From Salinicoccus sediminis (lineage in GTDB: Bacteria; Bacillota; Bacilli; Staphylococcales; Salinicoccaceae), in assembly GCF_000986795.1 (NCBI RefSeq), contig NZ_LAYZ01000001.1, positions 434,001 through 498,000 of the forward strand: DNA of 64,000 nucleotides, written 5' to 3'. The position numbers and the translations under genes were made by a program. Under the pieces are notes generated by a model, which was given only the letters and a program-made list of their open reading frames with translations, ran no database searches and had not been told where the DNA came from. This document shows positions 46,429 through 56,344 of the stretch, in pieces (the stretch's first letter is position 1; each line of letters begins with the position of its first letter).

Positions 46429-47017
46429 GGCGTACTAGCACATCGAACACCCCGGTATCTTCCCGCAGGCGGTCCAGTGCATTTCTCCTATGACTTATTT
46501 CCCCTTTTTCAGAAGGAGTAATCATGCCAAGTTTCTGTCCGTCGTCCGTCTCAAACAGCGGATCGTATCCGAAGCCGCCTTCACCGGCAGGGGATTCGAG
46601 AATCCGGCCATGGAGCTCACCCGTGTATGTGCGGGTTTCCCTGCCGGGGATTGCGAGCGCAATGACCGAAGTGAAATGTGCCGTGCGGTCATGTGCGTCC
46701 CCAAGCGCCCCCAGAAGCTTCTCATTATTTTCCACATCAGTCGCATCAACTCCTGCATACCTCGCCGAATAAACTCCCGGCGCACCATCCAGTGCATCCA
46801 CGCTGAGTCCGGAGTCATCACTGATGACGGGCATGCCGAGCGCATCTCTCGCAGCCTCCGCTTTGAGCACGGCGTTCCCCTTGAACGTATCTTCGGTCTC
46901 CTCCACTTCAAATTCCGGAATCAGTTCTTTGATCCCTACGATCTCATCATCCGGAAAAATTGCCCTGAAATCGTTTATCTTCCCCTGATTGCCGCTGGCT
47001 ATGACTATTTTGACCAT
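46406..47017 (-). CDS. rdgB: Non-canonical purine NTP pyrophosphatase (RdgB/HAM1)
   Basis: Hydrolyses XTP, ITP and dITP to keep deaminated purines out of nucleic acids. It has 203 residues with MVKIVIASGNQGK at the start, VISDDSGLSVDALDG, and GGFGYDPLFE. SD GGAGG lies nine bases before ATG at 47017; longer ORF starts include the SD. Between murI and the phosphoesterase gene. Confidence 0.95.
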   Translation of the reverse strand: MVKIVIASGNQGKINDFRAIFPDDEIVGIKELIPEFEVEETEDTFKGNAVLKAEAARDALGMPVISDDSGLSVDALDGAPGVYSARYAGVDATDVENNEKLLGALGDAHDRTAHFTSVIALAIPGRETRTYTGELHGRILESPAGEGGFGYDPLFETDDGQKLGMITPSEKGEISHRRNALDRLREDTGVFDVLVRHERKDSN

Positions 47018-47018
47018 A

Positions 47019-47825
47019 TCAATATGCCTCCAGATCAATTTCTTCTATTTTGTAATCTATGAACGGAATCCAGTCGCCCAGTATATATTCGAAACGGCTG
47101 CTGTCCCCGTTGACGATCATCACATGAGTCTTCCTGTTTCCCGGCGCGGCATGGGACCTGCTGTATGTCATGATGGAACTGACTTCCCGCGCCGTCTCAT
47201 AGCCGGAGTCGATGACATTTTTCCTGCCGCCGAAAAAGTCGCGTATTTCACCGGCAAGCAGAGGGTAATGAGTGCATCCCAGTATGACGGTGTCGGCGGA
47301 TGTCCCGAGCAGCCCTTTTAAAGTCTGATGGAGCGCCACCCTGACGACAACTTTATCCTTGTATCTGAGTTCTTCCACTATCGGCACAAATTTCGGACAG
47401 GCAAGGCTCGTCACCCTGAACCCTCCATTAATGTGATGGATTGCATCCCTGTATGCTCCTGAATTCACGGTGGCATTTGTCGCAAGCACGATGACATCCT
47501 GATTATTGCTGCTCTGGATCGCGCTTCTTGCCCCCGGATTGATCACTCCGATGACAGGTATATCGTATCTGTCTTCAAGGTCTGAAAGCGCTGCGGCTGT
47601 AGCAGTGTTGCATGCCACGACGATCATCTTGACGCCGCGCGAGACAAGATGATCGGCAACTTCAACTGTATACTGCCTGACCTCTTCGAGCGGACGGTCT
47701 CCGTATGGACATCTTCTGAGGTCGCCGAAATAGATAATCTGTTCATCCGGCAGCTGCCTCATTATTTCCTTGGCCACGGTCAGTCCCCCGACTCCTGAAT
47801 CCATCACCCCGATCGGCTTATCCAT
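47019..47825 (-). CDS. murI: Glutamate racemase
   Basis: Makes D-glutamate for peptidoglycan. It has 268 residues. The catalytic cysteines are in VVACNTATAAALSDL and ILGCTHYPLLAGEI; the N-terminal MDSGVGGLTVAKEI is diagnostic. Start MDKPIGVMDSG at 47825, with AGAGGA just upstream; longer ORF starts run antiparallel through the MarR gene in another frame. It overlaps the MarR gene by 8 bases. Confidence 0.96.
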   Translation of the reverse strand: MDKPIGVMDSGVGGLTVAKEIMRQLPDEQIIYFGDLRRCPYGDRPLEEVRQYTVEVADHLVSRGVKMIVVACNTATAAALSDLEDRYDIPVIGVINPGARSAIQSSNNQDVIVLATNATVNSGAYRDAIHHINGGFRVTSLACPKFVPIVEELRYKDKVVVRVALHQTLKGLLGTSADTVILGCTHYPLLAGEIRDFFGGRKNVIDSGYETAREVSSIMTYSRSHAAPGNRKTHVMIVNGDSSRFEYILGDWIPFIDYKIEEIDLEAY

Positions 47826-48261
47826 TGTTCCTCTGTTCACTTTCATGGAGTATGGACTCGAGGATACCCGGCAGCATCGTTTTCTCCTCCGTGGAAAGAT
47901 GGTCGGTGATATCGGAGATATAGGAGATGCGCTTGTCAATCACTTCATTGATGACCTCGCGCCCCTTGTCCTCCATGAGCACAAGTACGATGCGCTTATC
48001 TTTTTCATACTTCTGCCGCCTTACAAAGCCGCCGTTTTCGAGCTTATCCACTATATCAGTCGTCGTGGAATGGGCAAGATACAACCTGCTCGAAAGTTCA
48101 CCTATGGTAATCCCTTCTTTGTCACCGGCCCATTGCAGCGCCACAAACTGGAGCGGGGAAAGCTCGTAGGTCTTCAGGATTTCACGGCCGTGGCTCTTCA
48201 CATGGGCTGATATGTACCTGATGGACTTTTCTATCGAAATGATTGAATCCTTATCACTCAT
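47818..48261 (-). CDS. MarR-family transcriptional regulator
   Basis: 147-residue winged-helix DNA-binding protein. The wHTH is seen in ITIGELSSRLYLAHSTTTDI, VDKLENGGFVRRQKYEKDKR, VLVLMEDKGREV. It corresponds in position to YsmB of Bacillus, upstream of the glutamate racemase gene; its target is unknown. AAGGA lies nine bases before ATG at 48261. It overlaps murI, so the two are probably co-expressed. Confidence 0.9.
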   Translation of the reverse strand: MSDKDSIISIEKSIRYISAHVKSHGREILKTYELSPLQFVALQWAGDKEGITIGELSSRLYLAHSTTTDIVDKLENGGFVRRQKYEKDKRIVLVLMEDKGREVINEVIDKRISYISDITDHLSTEEKTMLPGILESILHESEQRNNG

Positions 48262-48311
48262 GCGCTTCATTCCTTATCTCATATTTCCTTCATTATAACG
48301 TAAACTGAAAT

Positions 48312-48340
48312 AAAAAAATAGGAAGAGCGGCGCTCTCCCT
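48312..48340 (-). terminator. Terminator of the sdhCAB operon
   Basis: 9-bp stem AGGGAGAGC / GCTCTTCCT (one G-U), three-base loop, then seven T on the minus strand. Confidence 0.85.
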
Positions 48341-48355
48341 ATCTCAGTAATCATG

Positions 48356-49120
48356 TTATTCCACTTCGTGGTCGCTTCCGAAGAAGGACTTGAACATGTG
48401 GAAGGTTGCTTCCCTCTGCATCGATGCGATTGAAGTCGTGAGCGGAATGCCTTTCGGGCATGCCTGGACACAGTTCTGTGCCATGCCGCACTCGGCCACA
48501 CCGCCGACGCCCATAAGAGCATCGAGACGTTCGTTCTTGTTCATGCTGCCCGTCGGATGCAGGTTGAACAGCCTTACCTGGCTGACGGCTGCTGCACCCA
48601 TGAATTTTGAGCTGTCATTGACATTCGGACACACTTCCAGACATACACCGCAAGTCATGCACTTGGAAAGTTCATACGCCGTCTGACGTTTCTTCTCAGG
48701 CATCCTTGGCCCCGGACCAAGATCATATGTGCCGTCGATCGGAACCCATGCTTTGACGCGTTTCAGGCTGTCGAACATGAATGAACGGTCGACCTGGAGG
48801 TCTTTGACTACCGGAAATGTGGACATCGGTTCAAGCCTGATCGGCTGATCCAGCTGGTCGACAAGTGCCGTACATGATTGTCTCGCATTGCCGTTGATGA
48901 CCATGGAGCATGCGCCACAGACTTCTTCAAGGCAGTTCATATCCCATGTTACCGGCGTTGTCTTCTGTCCTTTAGAGTTCACCGGGTTCCTCTGTATCTC
49001 CATAAGACCGCTGATGACGTTCATGTTCTCGCGGTACGGGAGTTCAAACTCTTCCCAATAACTCTGGGTCTCCTGATTTTCCTGGCGTTTTATCTTAAAA
49101 GTAATTGTTTTCTCACTCAT
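48356..49120 (-). CDS. sdhB: Succinate dehydrogenase iron-sulfur subunit
   Basis: Carries electrons from SdhA flavin to the quinone. It has 254 residues. Cysteine sets: CLEEVCGACSMVINGNARQS followed by C for the [2Fe-2S] centre; CMTCGVCLEVCP and CGMAQNCVQACPKGIPL for the [4Fe-4S] and [3Fe-4S] centres. Its ATG overlaps the sdhA stop by one base. Confidence 0.96.
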   Translation of the reverse strand: MSEKTITFKIKRQENQETQSYWEEFELPYRENMNVISGLMEIQRNPVNSKGQKTTPVTWDMNCLEEVCGACSMVINGNARQSCTALVDQLDQPIRLEPMSTFPVVKDLQVDRSFMFDSLKRVKAWVPIDGTYDLGPGPRMPEKKRQTAYELSKCMTCGVCLEVCPNVNDSSKFMGAAAVSQVRLFNLHPTGSMNKNERLDALMGVGGVAECGMAQNCVQACPKGIPLTTSIASMQREATFHMFKSFFGSDHEVE

Positions 49121-50889
49121 TATTTCTTGCCACTCCCTTCACTCTTTTTGGAGTAGTCGCGCTTACGCGGCGGTATCAGACTGACATCAACATCCTGATA
49201 GTCGAAGCGCGGCGCCTGGTCTGCACCTTCGAAATGTGCCATTGTCGTCTTGAGCCATTCGTCGTCATTACGTTCAGGGAATTCCGGTTTATAGTGTGCG
49301 CCGCGGGATTCATTTCTGTTATACGCACCAATCGTAATAACACGGGCCAATACGAGCATATTCCAAAGCTGACGGGTGAAGAATGCCGCCTGGTTACTCC
49401 ATTTTTTCGTATCGTTGATGTTAATGCGCTTATATCTTTCCATGAGTTCGACAATCCGTTTGTCCGTTTCAAGAAGCTTGTCGTTATGGCGGACAACAGT
49501 GACATTGTCTGTCATGATTTCACCGAGCTCCTTATGGATGACGTAGGCATTTTCCTCGCCGTCCATGGACAGTATGTTATCGAATTTTTCCTGCTCTGTG
49601 TCACGGTGTTTCTCATAGACGGTCTCATCGATGTCTTCGTATGATTTATCCAGCGCCCTTACATATTCGATCGCATTCGGTCCTGCAACGTGTCCGCCGT
49701 AGATTGCCGACAGCAGTGAGTTTGCACCGAGCCTGTTGCCTCCGTGCTGTGAATAATCACATTCACCGGCAGCAAACAGACCGGGAACTGAAGTCATCTG
49801 ATCGTAATCCACCCAAAGGCCGCCCATTGAATAGTGCACTGCCGGGAAGATTTTCATCGGAACTTTGCGTGGATCGTCACCTGTGAATTTTTCATAGATT
49901 TCGATGATTCCGCCAAGTTTGACATCCAGTTCATGAGGGTCTTTATGGGACAGGTCGAGGTATACCATGTTCTCGCCGTTGATGCCGAGTTTCTGATTCA
50001 CACAGACATCAAAAATCTCACGCGTGGCAACGTCCCTTGGAACGAGGTTGCCGTAATCCGGGTATTTCTCCTCGAGGAAGTACCATGGTTTACCGTCTTT
50101 ATAAGTCCAGATACGTCCGCCTTCACCACGAGCCGACTCACTCATCAGTCTGAGCTTATCATCGCCCGGTATTGCCGTCGGATGGATCTGTATGAACTCA
50201 CCGTTGGCATAGACAGCGCCCTGCTGGTACACGACGGATGCGGCAGAACCGGTATTGATCATTGAGTTTGTGGACTTGCCGAAGATGATGCCGGGGCCGC
50301 CGGTTGCCATGATGACAGCATCTGATTTGAATGTTCTGATTTCGGAGGATGTGATTTCCTGTGCTGTGATTCCGCGTGCACGGCCTTCATCATCGATGAC
50401 GGCACCGAGGAATTCCCATCCTTCATATTTGTTGACGAGACCGTCGACTTCATAACTTCTGACCTGCTCATCCAGGGCGTACAGAAGCTGCTGTCCGGTT
50501 GTCGCACCGGCGAATGCCGTTCTGTGGTGCAGCGTTCCGCCGAAACGTCTGAAATCAAGCAGTCCCTCCGGTGTCCTGTTGAACATGACACCCATGCGGT
50601 CGAGCAGATGTATGATCTTAGGCGCTGCTTCCGTCATCGCCTTGACCGGCGGCTGATTGGCAAGGAAGTCACCGCCGTAGACCGTATCATCAAAGTGAAT
50701 TGCAGGTGAGTCACCCTCACCTTTCGTGTTCACCGCACCGTTGATCCCACCTTGAGCGCATACAGAGTGAGAACGTTTTACAGGCACAATTGAGAATAGA
50801 TCGACTTCCGCGCCTGTCTCAGCTGCCTTTATCGTTGCCATCAGTCCGGCAAGACCGCCTCCGACAACGATGATTTTATCATTAGCCAT
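49120..50889 (-). CDS. sdhA: Succinate dehydrogenase flavoprotein subunit
   Basis: FAD-binding catalytic subunit, 589 residues. FAD site VVGGGLAGLMATIKAAE at the start; the histidine that binds FAD covalently lies in SHSVCAQGGINGA; active-site region MSESARGEGGRIWTYKDG and HYSMGGLWVDYDQ. Start at 50889 has AGGAGTG six bases upstream; the GTG at 50898 falls inside that SD. Middle gene of sdhCAB. Confidence 0.96.
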   Translation of the reverse strand: MANDKIIVVGGGLAGLMATIKAAETGAEVDLFSIVPVKRSHSVCAQGGINGAVNTKGEGDSPAIHFDDTVYGGDFLANQPPVKAMTEAAPKIIHLLDRMGVMFNRTPEGLLDFRRFGGTLHHRTAFAGATTGQQLLYALDEQVRSYEVDGLVNKYEGWEFLGAVIDDEGRARGITAQEITSSEIRTFKSDAVIMATGGPGIIFGKSTNSMINTGSAASVVYQQGAVYANGEFIQIHPTAIPGDDKLRLMSESARGEGGRIWTYKDGKPWYFLEEKYPDYGNLVPRDVATREIFDVCVNQKLGINGENMVYLDLSHKDPHELDVKLGGIIEIYEKFTGDDPRKVPMKIFPAVHYSMGGLWVDYDQMTSVPGLFAAGECDYSQHGGNRLGANSLLSAIYGGHVAGPNAIEYVRALDKSYEDIDETVYEKHRDTEQEKFDNILSMDGEENAYVIHKELGEIMTDNVTVVRHNDKLLETDKRIVELMERYKRININDTKKWSNQAAFFTRQLWNMLVLARVITIGAYNRNESRGAHYKPEFPERNDDEWLKTTMAHFEGADQAPRFDYQDVDVSLIPPRKRDYSKKSEGSGKK

Positions 50890-50905
50890 TATTTCCACTC
50901 CTTAA

Positions 50906-51532
50906 TTAGATAAATGCCAGTATAGCCTGCACACCGATGAAGCTGACCACTACGAAAACTGCCATGGATACATAGCTCATGATGCGCTGGGACCTGTCTG
51001 ACTGTGTAAAGCCCCATGTGATCATGAACGCCCACAGACCGTTGGCAAAATGGTATACAGTCGCTATGATACCGATGATGTAGAACACAAGCCATAGCGG
51101 ATTGACCACAATCTGATGCATCAGATCAAAGTCCAGATCAGCTCCGAAGAAGACCTGTACACGTGTCTGGTAGACGTGGATGGCAATGAAAATAAAGGCG
51201 ATGACGCCGCTTATCCTCTGAAGCAGGAACATCCAGTTTCTGTATGTACTATGCCAGCCGTAGCCTTTTCCTCCGATGTTATACTTGGCAGTGAACGCAA
51301 TGTAGATGCCGTATATACCATGGAATAGAATCGGAATGTAAATTATGAAAATCTCCAGAAAAATAACAAATGGCAGATTGGCCATGAAACCTGCCGCTGT
51401 GTTGAACGCCTCTTCACTCCTTGTTGCACTGTGGTTGACCAGCAAGTGCTGAATGAGGAATACACCCAGTGGAATTACTCCCAGCAAAGAATGAAGACGT
51501 CTTACAGCAAAACTTGAATCTTGTTTTGACAC
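50906..51532 (-). CDS. sdhC: Succinate dehydrogenase cytochrome b558 subunit
   Basis: Membrane anchor of the Bacillus-type (class B, two-haem) enzyme, 208 residues with five membrane helices and His residues suited to haem binding (RLHSLLGVIPLGVFLIQH, FHGIYGIYIAF, RISGVIAFIFIAIHVYQT, VYHFANGLWAF). It begins with GTG; a GGGGGG tract lies upstream. First gene of the operon. Confidence 0.95.
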   Translation of the reverse strand: MSKQDSSFAVRRLHSLLGVIPLGVFLIQHLLVNHSATRSEEAFNTAAGFMANLPFVIFLEIFIIYIPILFHGIYGIYIAFTAKYNIGGKGYGWHSTYRNWMFLLQRISGVIAFIFIAIHVYQTRVQVFFGADLDFDLMHQIVVNPLWLVFYIIGIIATVYHFANGLWAFMITWGFTQSDRSQRIMSYVSMAVFVVVSFIGVQAILAFI

Positions 51533-51632
51533 TCGAATTCCCCCCTAACTATCCATTATAGATGGTTTCACAATCTCATTTTACTCCTCGCATATATATA
51601 AATCAAGGAGACATGACATGTTAGGGGCAAGA

Positions 51633-51661
51633 ATTGTTTAATTTTAAACAGTAATTGTCAA
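51633..51661 (-). promoter_or_regulatory. Likely sdhC promoter with an overlapping palindrome
   Basis: TTGACA (51661-51656) and AACAAT (51638-51633), spacer 17. The palindrome-like TGTTTAATTTTAAACA (51635-51650) covers the -10 side of the spacer and could be an operator. About 100 bases separate it from the sdhC start. Confidence 0.45.
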
Positions 51662-51678
51662 AAAATGAAAACGCATCC

Positions 51679-53454
51679 TCATGATCTGAGTTTTTCCAGT
51701 ATCCTTTCCGCTATCGGAGCGGGGATCCCGATTTCTGTAAATGAACCGACATCTTTCTCTTTCATCCGTCTGATGGAGCCGAAGTGGCTCAGAAGCTTCT
51801 GCTTGCGCCTGGGACCGACACCCTCGATGCCATCAAGTACAGAAGTGACCGATGTTTTGCTTCTTGTATTTCTGTGGAAACTGATGGCAAACCTGTGGAC
51901 TTCATCCTGTATCCTCTGGAGCAGGTAGAATTCCTGGGAATTCTTCTTCATCGGCACAATTTCGGCAGCATCACCGTAAAGAAGCTCGGCCGTCTTGTGC
52001 TTCTCGTTTTTGGCAAGCCCCGCAACCGGGATATCGAGCGACAGCTCGTCCATGAGGACCGATTTCACGGTATTCATATGGCCGATCCCGCCGTCGACGA
52101 TGATCAGATCAGGCAGCGGCAGGTGCTCTTTCAGCACACGCGTGTATCTCCTTCTGACCGCCTCAGCCATGGAAGCATAGTCATCCGGGCCTTCGACCGT
52201 CCTGATCTTGTATTTCCGGTAGTCCTTCTTGCTCGGTTTGCCGTCTATGAATGACACCATGACACTTACCGGATCCACTCCCTGGATGTTGGAGTTGTCG
52301 AAAGCTTCAATCCGGATCGGCGTCTCGATGTTCAGTATCCCGCCGAGACTTTCTATCGCGCCAATCGTCCGTGCTTCATCCTTCTCTATGATTTCAAATT
52401 TGTTCTTCAGTGCAATTTCGGCGTTCTTGTTGGCAAGCTCCACCATTTCCTTCTTCTGGCCCCGCTTCGGCTGTACTACATCAACCGGCAGATAGTCATC
52501 TATGATTTCCCGGTCCAGGCCGCCTGTGATATGCACCTCTTTGGGGAGGAGGTTGGATTTCAAATCATAGAACTGTGCAATATAGCGGTAGAATTCCTCC
52601 TGGACATCATCCTGGATCGGAAACATCTCCGCTTTCTTCTCAATCAGATTGCCGTTTCTGACGAGCAGCACCGAGATTGCCATCCACCCCTTCGACATAC
52701 TGAATCCGAAGCAGTCGCGCGCTGTCATATCCTTGGACATCATCTTCTGCTTATCCATTGTGGCGTCGATATGCCCGATCAGATCACGGTACTCCTTCGC
52801 CTTTTCAAATTCAAGATCCTCCGACGCCTTTTGCATCTTCTCTTTGAGCTCTCCCACAATCTGTTTTGTATCCCCGTTCAGAAACCGGGTGATGCCGTCG
52901 ATCATCTCTTTGTACTGCGCCTGGGTCACACCATATACACAGGGCCCGAGACACTGTCCGATGTGATAATAGAGGCAAAGCTTGTCAGGCATCGTATTAC
53001 ATTTTCTGAGCGGATATATCCTGTCCAGAAGCTTTTTCGTCTCGTGGGCGCTGTATGCATTCGGATAGGGGCCGAAATATGTTCCAGTCTTCGGCTTCAC
53101 CGTCCGTGTGACAATGAGCCGCGGATGCTCTTCCTTCGTTATCTTTATGAAAGGGTAACTTTTGTCATCCTTCAGAAGTATGTTGTATCTCGGATAATGT
53201 TTTTTGATCAGATTGAGCTCAAGCAGGAGCGACTCCACTTCGGAGCTGGTCACGATGAAATCGAAATCGGTGATTTCCGCCACCAGTCTCATCGTCTTTT
53301 CATCATGGGCGCCGGAAAAATAGGACTTCACACGGTTGCGGAGGTTTTTCGCCTTCCCCACATATATCACTATGCCGTGCCTGTCTTTCATGAGGTAGCA
53401 GCCGGGCTCTGTCGGCAGCGCTGACAATTTTAGTTTAAGATCCTCCATATTCAT
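51679..53454 (-). CDS. uvrC: Excinuclease ABC subunit C
   Basis: Dual-incision nuclease of nucleotide excision repair, 591 residues. The GIY-YIG domain appears as [20 protein letters not shown]; a UVR motif lies near residue 200 ([17 protein letters not shown]); the RNase H-like C-terminal nuclease has [11 protein letters not shown] and [10 protein letters not shown]; a HhH tail ([19 protein letters not shown]) ends it. ATG at 53454 or 53448 both have acceptable SDs. Confidence 0.96.
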   Translation of the reverse strand: MNMEDLKLKLSALPTEPGCYLMKDRHGIVIYVGKAKNLRNRVKSYFSGAHDEKTMRLVAEITDFDFIVTSSEVESLLLELNLIKKHYPRYNILLKDDKSYPFIKITKEEHPRLIVTRTVKPKTGTYFGPYPNAYSAHETKKLLDRIYPLRKCNTMPDKLCLYYHIGQCLGPCVYGVTQAQYKEMIDGITRFLNGDTKQIVGELKEKMQKASEDLEFEKAKEYRDLIGHIDATMDKQKMMSKDMTARDCFGFSMSKGWMAISVLLVRNGNLIEKKAEMFPIQDDVQEEFYRYIAQFYDLKSNLLPKEVHITGGLDREIIDDYLPVDVVQPKRGQKKEMVELANKNAEIALKNKFEIIEKDEARTIGAIESLGGILNIETPIRIEAFDNSNIQGVDPVSVMVSFIDGKPSKKDYRKYKIRTVEGPDDYASMAEAVRRRYTRVLKEHLPLPDLIIVDGGIGHMNTVKSVLMDELSLDIPVAGLAKNEKHKTAELLYGDAAEIVPMKKNSQEFYLLQRIQDEVHRFAISFHRNTRSKTSVTSVLDGIEGVGPRRKQKLLSHFGSIRRMKEKDVGSFTEIGIPAPIAERILEKLRS

Positions 53455-53474
53455 CCCTCATATTCCTTCTTAAT

Positions 53475-53498
53475 AAAAAAAGCCGCCTATCCGGCGGC
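53475..53498 (-). terminator. Terminator of trxA
   Basis: Perfect GCCGCC / GGCGGC stem with five-base loop followed by seven T on the minus strand. Confidence 0.88.
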
Positions 53499-53508
53499 AT
53501 ATCACTGC

Positions 53509-53823
53509 TTATGCATGCTTGTCGATCAATGCAACAAGCTGTTCTTTCGGCTGGAAGCCGACAACTTTATCAACCGGCTGTCCGTCCTTGAACAGGATGA
53601 GTGTCGGAATGCTCATGACCTCGTATTCACTCGCAGTCGCCTGGTTATCATCAACATTCAATTTTGCGATGTCCGCCTTGCCTTCGACATCAGTTGCCAC
53701 CTCTTCAAGTACAGGAGCAATCATCTTGCATGGTCCGCACCAAGGCGCCCAGAAGTCTACCAATTTAAGGCCGCTGCCTACTTCATCTTTGAAATTCTGA
53801 TCATTCACTTCATATATAGCCAT
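53509..53823 (-). CDS. trxA: Thioredoxin
   Basis: 104-residue thiol-disulfide reductant. The active site WCGPC is at residues 28-32, cis-Pro in MSIPTLILFKDG. Start MAIYEVNDQNF at 53823 has GGAGG eight bases upstream; earlier in-frame ATGs do not. Same neighbour (uvrC) as in Staphylococcus and Bacillus. Confidence 0.97.
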   Translation of the reverse strand: MAIYEVNDQNFKDEVGSGLKLVDFWAPWCGPCKMIAPVLEEVATDVEGKADIAKLNVDDNQATASEYEVMSIPTLILFKDGQPVDKVVGFQPKEQLVALIDKHA

Positions 53824-53896
53824 TGCACTTACCTCCATTTTGTCGATTATGTTTCTCATTATAGCATGATGTTGCAAAAGGGCTCAATGGAATTGC

Positions 53897-53995
53897 TTAA
53901 GCGAAAAGGAACAGATACATTATGCCGCCGAGAAACATTACAATCCCTGCTCCAATCAGCACTTTCGCCAGTTTATACATATCGAAATTATCCAC
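53897..53995 (-). CDS. 32-residue putative membrane peptide
   Basis: GTG-started ORF, DNFDMYKLAKVLIGAGIVMF then LGGIMYLFLFA: one membrane helix with Gly motifs. AGGTGA lies upstream, overlapping the mutS2 stop region; the start is 8 bases after mutS2. I do not recognise a family. The tight spacing and clear hydrophobic pattern make it a plausible real small gene. Confidence 0.5.
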   Translation of the reverse strand: MDNFDMYKLAKVLIGAGIVMFLGGIMYLFLFA

Positions 53996-54003
53996 GCAAT
54001 CAC

Positions 54004-56334
54004 CTACTTCATTTCAACTACCGTCACACCAAAGCCGCCTTCGTTCGGCATGCCGCCTCTGAACGATTTGACTTTGGGATGGGTCCTGAGGAACTGCTGC
54101 ACCCCTTTTTGGAGTGCGCCGGTCCCTTTGCCATGAATGATTTCCACTTCATTATAGTTGGATAGAAGGACCTGGTCCAGATATCTGTCCAGTCTGTTCA
54201 GAGCTTCCTCATATCTTTCCCCGCGGAGATCAAGCTCCCTTTTGACGGGTGACTTTCCTATCCGCCTTGCAACCGGGCGTTCCTGTTTCTGCTTTTTGCG
54301 CTTCTTCAGCTCATCGAGTCCGACTTTCATCTTGATGATTCCCATCTGCACAGTGGCTTCCTCACCTTCCACAGCAAGGACTTCACCTTTTTGTCCATAT
54401 GAGAGCACATCCACCTCGTCGCCCGCCTGGATCTTTTCTTTTTCAGCCGCGCGTTCCTTGCGCCTGATCTCCTCCTGATGATAGCTGTCTGTGAGCGCCT
54501 TCTTCTGTTCTATGATTTCATGTTCCTGAATGTCCCGGGCACCCCGGCTCTTCATGTCTTCGAGCGTGCGGATGACCTCCTCTGCCCGGATTTCACTTTC
54601 TTTGACGATGCGGTTGGCCGCTTCCCGTGCATTTTTCCTGAGCTTATCCTTATAGGCTTCGAAATCGTCCATATAATTCCTGAGGTCCTTATGCACCGCT
54701 TTCGATTCCCTGAGAAGCTCTTCTGTCTCCTGTTCATTGTCCCGCGCGTTTCTCGTATGCTTCTCAAGTGCTGAGATCATGTCGTTCACTTCCTGTGAAT
54801 CGCGTCCGGCAAGTTCCCGGGCACGGGAGATGACATCAGGGTTCAGTCCGAGTTTATTCGATATTTCGAATGCGTTCGATTTGCCGGGAATGCCCATCAG
54901 CAGCCTGTACGTCGGCGACAGTGTATTGACATCGAATTCCACACTCGCGTTTATGACATCATCGCGTGTATAACTGAATGATTTCAATTGCGGATAGTGG
55001 GTGGTTGCGACGATGGTGGCACTTCTTGATAACAGATATTCCAGTATGCTTATGGCAAGGGCCGCCCCCTCTTCGGGATCCGTGCCCGCACCGAGTTCAT
55101 CGAGCAGGACCAGGCTGTCTCGATCCGTCTCATCCAGTATTCCGGTGATGTTGGTCATATGGCTTGAGAACGTCGACAGTGACTGCTCGATGGACTGCTC
55201 GTCTCCGATGTCACTGTAGATTTTCGAGAATATGCGGAGCCGGCTGCCGTCCCTCGCGGGCACCGGTATGCCAGACTGTGCCATGAGGGCGCTGAGGCCG
55301 ATCGTTTTGATGGTCACCGTCTTACCGCCCGTGTTGGGGCCGGTGATGATGACAGCCCGCGTCTCCCCGTCCATGACAATGTCATTCTTCACGGAAACCT
55401 CCGCCGGAATGAGCGGGTGGAATGCTGCGGGAAGATAGATGCCTCCCTCCGCCATGACCTCCGGCTTCGTGCCGCCCAATACGGAACCGTACTTCGCCTT
55501 TGCGAATACCATATCGATATGATGGAGCGCGTCATCGGTCATGGTGAGTTCTGAAGCCACTTCAGCGGTTTCCGCCGTCAGCTGGTACAGGATGCGCTCG
55601 ACTTCCGTTTCCTCTTCATCTTTAAGGGTCTGTATCTGGTTGGTCATCTGCACAACAGCCATCGGTTCCATATAGACAGTCTGTCCGCTTGCTGAAATAT
55701 CGTGGACGATGCCGTTGAAGTCACCCTGGTGTTCGACTTTGACAGGCACGACGTACCGGTTGTTGCGCATCGTGATGATGCTGTCGGACAGTTTCTTCTG
55801 ATTGCCCCCGCGGATGATTTCGTTCAGCCGTTCCCGGATCTTCCCTTCCTCGGCATTGATTCTCGACCTGACTCTGAGGAGGGTTTCGGATGCATGATCC
55901 AGCACGCGGGAATCATCGACCGTCTCAGTGATCCGACGATACAGGAAATGGATGTCCGGGAGGCCGGTGATGTAGACCGGTATATGGGACAGCTCCACTT
56001 CATCCTCCTCAAACTCATCAAATACCTTCGTCAGCATATTTTTCCGGTTCAGCATAGTGCGGATATGATTGAGTTCCGGTACGCCGAGCATACTGCCGAT
56101 TTCAGCACGTCTGACATGCTGCTTTATATCCGTTATGCCGCCAAGTTCAATATTTCTATACCTCAGCATCGTGGAAGCATCATCCACTTCGCTGATCATC
56201 TGCTCAACTTCTGCAAGCTCCGTGGAAATGATTGCAGGTGTAATCCGCTCTTTCGTCTTCTCACTTTCAGCGTGTGCAGACAGCTGGGTCAGTATCTTAT
56301 CAAACTCCAGTGAATTTATCGTTCTATCATTCAT
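54004..56334 (-). CDS. mutS2: MutS2 (recombination suppressor / ribosome rescue)
   Basis: MutS-family ATPase with C-terminal Smr domain, 776 residues. Walker A GPNTGGKTVTIKTIGL, Walker B LVLLDELGAGTDPEEGAAL, long coiled coil, then Smr motifs LDLRGERYEEALNRLD and EIIHGKGTGALQKGV. Homologues suppress homeologous recombination and in Bacillus act on collided ribosomes. It lies downstream of polX. Confidence 0.95.
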   Translation of the reverse strand: MNDRTINSLEFDKILTQLSAHAESEKTKERITPAIISTELAEVEQMISEVDDASTMLRYRNIELGGITDIKQHVRRAEIGSMLGVPELNHIRTMLNRKNMLTKVFDEFEEDEVELSHIPVYITGLPDIHFLYRRITETVDDSRVLDHASETLLRVRSRINAEEGKIRERLNEIIRGGNQKKLSDSIITMRNNRYVVPVKVEHQGDFNGIVHDISASGQTVYMEPMAVVQMTNQIQTLKDEEETEVERILYQLTAETAEVASELTMTDDALHHIDMVFAKAKYGSVLGGTKPEVMAEGGIYLPAAFHPLIPAEVSVKNDIVMDGETRAVIITGPNTGGKTVTIKTIGLSALMAQSGIPVPARDGSRLRIFSKIYSDIGDEQSIEQSLSTFSSHMTNITGILDETDRDSLVLLDELGAGTDPEEGAALAISILEYLLSRSATIVATTHYPQLKSFSYTRDDVINASVEFDVNTLSPTYRLLMGIPGKSNAFEISNKLGLNPDVISRARELAGRDSQEVNDMISALEKHTRNARDNEQETEELLRESKAVHKDLRNYMDDFEAYKDKLRKNAREAANRIVKESEIRAEEVIRTLEDMKSRGARDIQEHEIIEQKKALTDSYHQEEIRRKERAAEKEKIQAGDEVDVLSYGQKGEVLAVEGEEATVQMGIIKMKVGLDELKKRKKQKQERPVARRIGKSPVKRELDLRGERYEEALNRLDRYLDQVLLSNYNEVEIIHGKGTGALQKGVQQFLRTHPKVKSFRGGMPNEGGFGVTVVEMK

Positions 56335-56344
56335 TTTAAAACCT

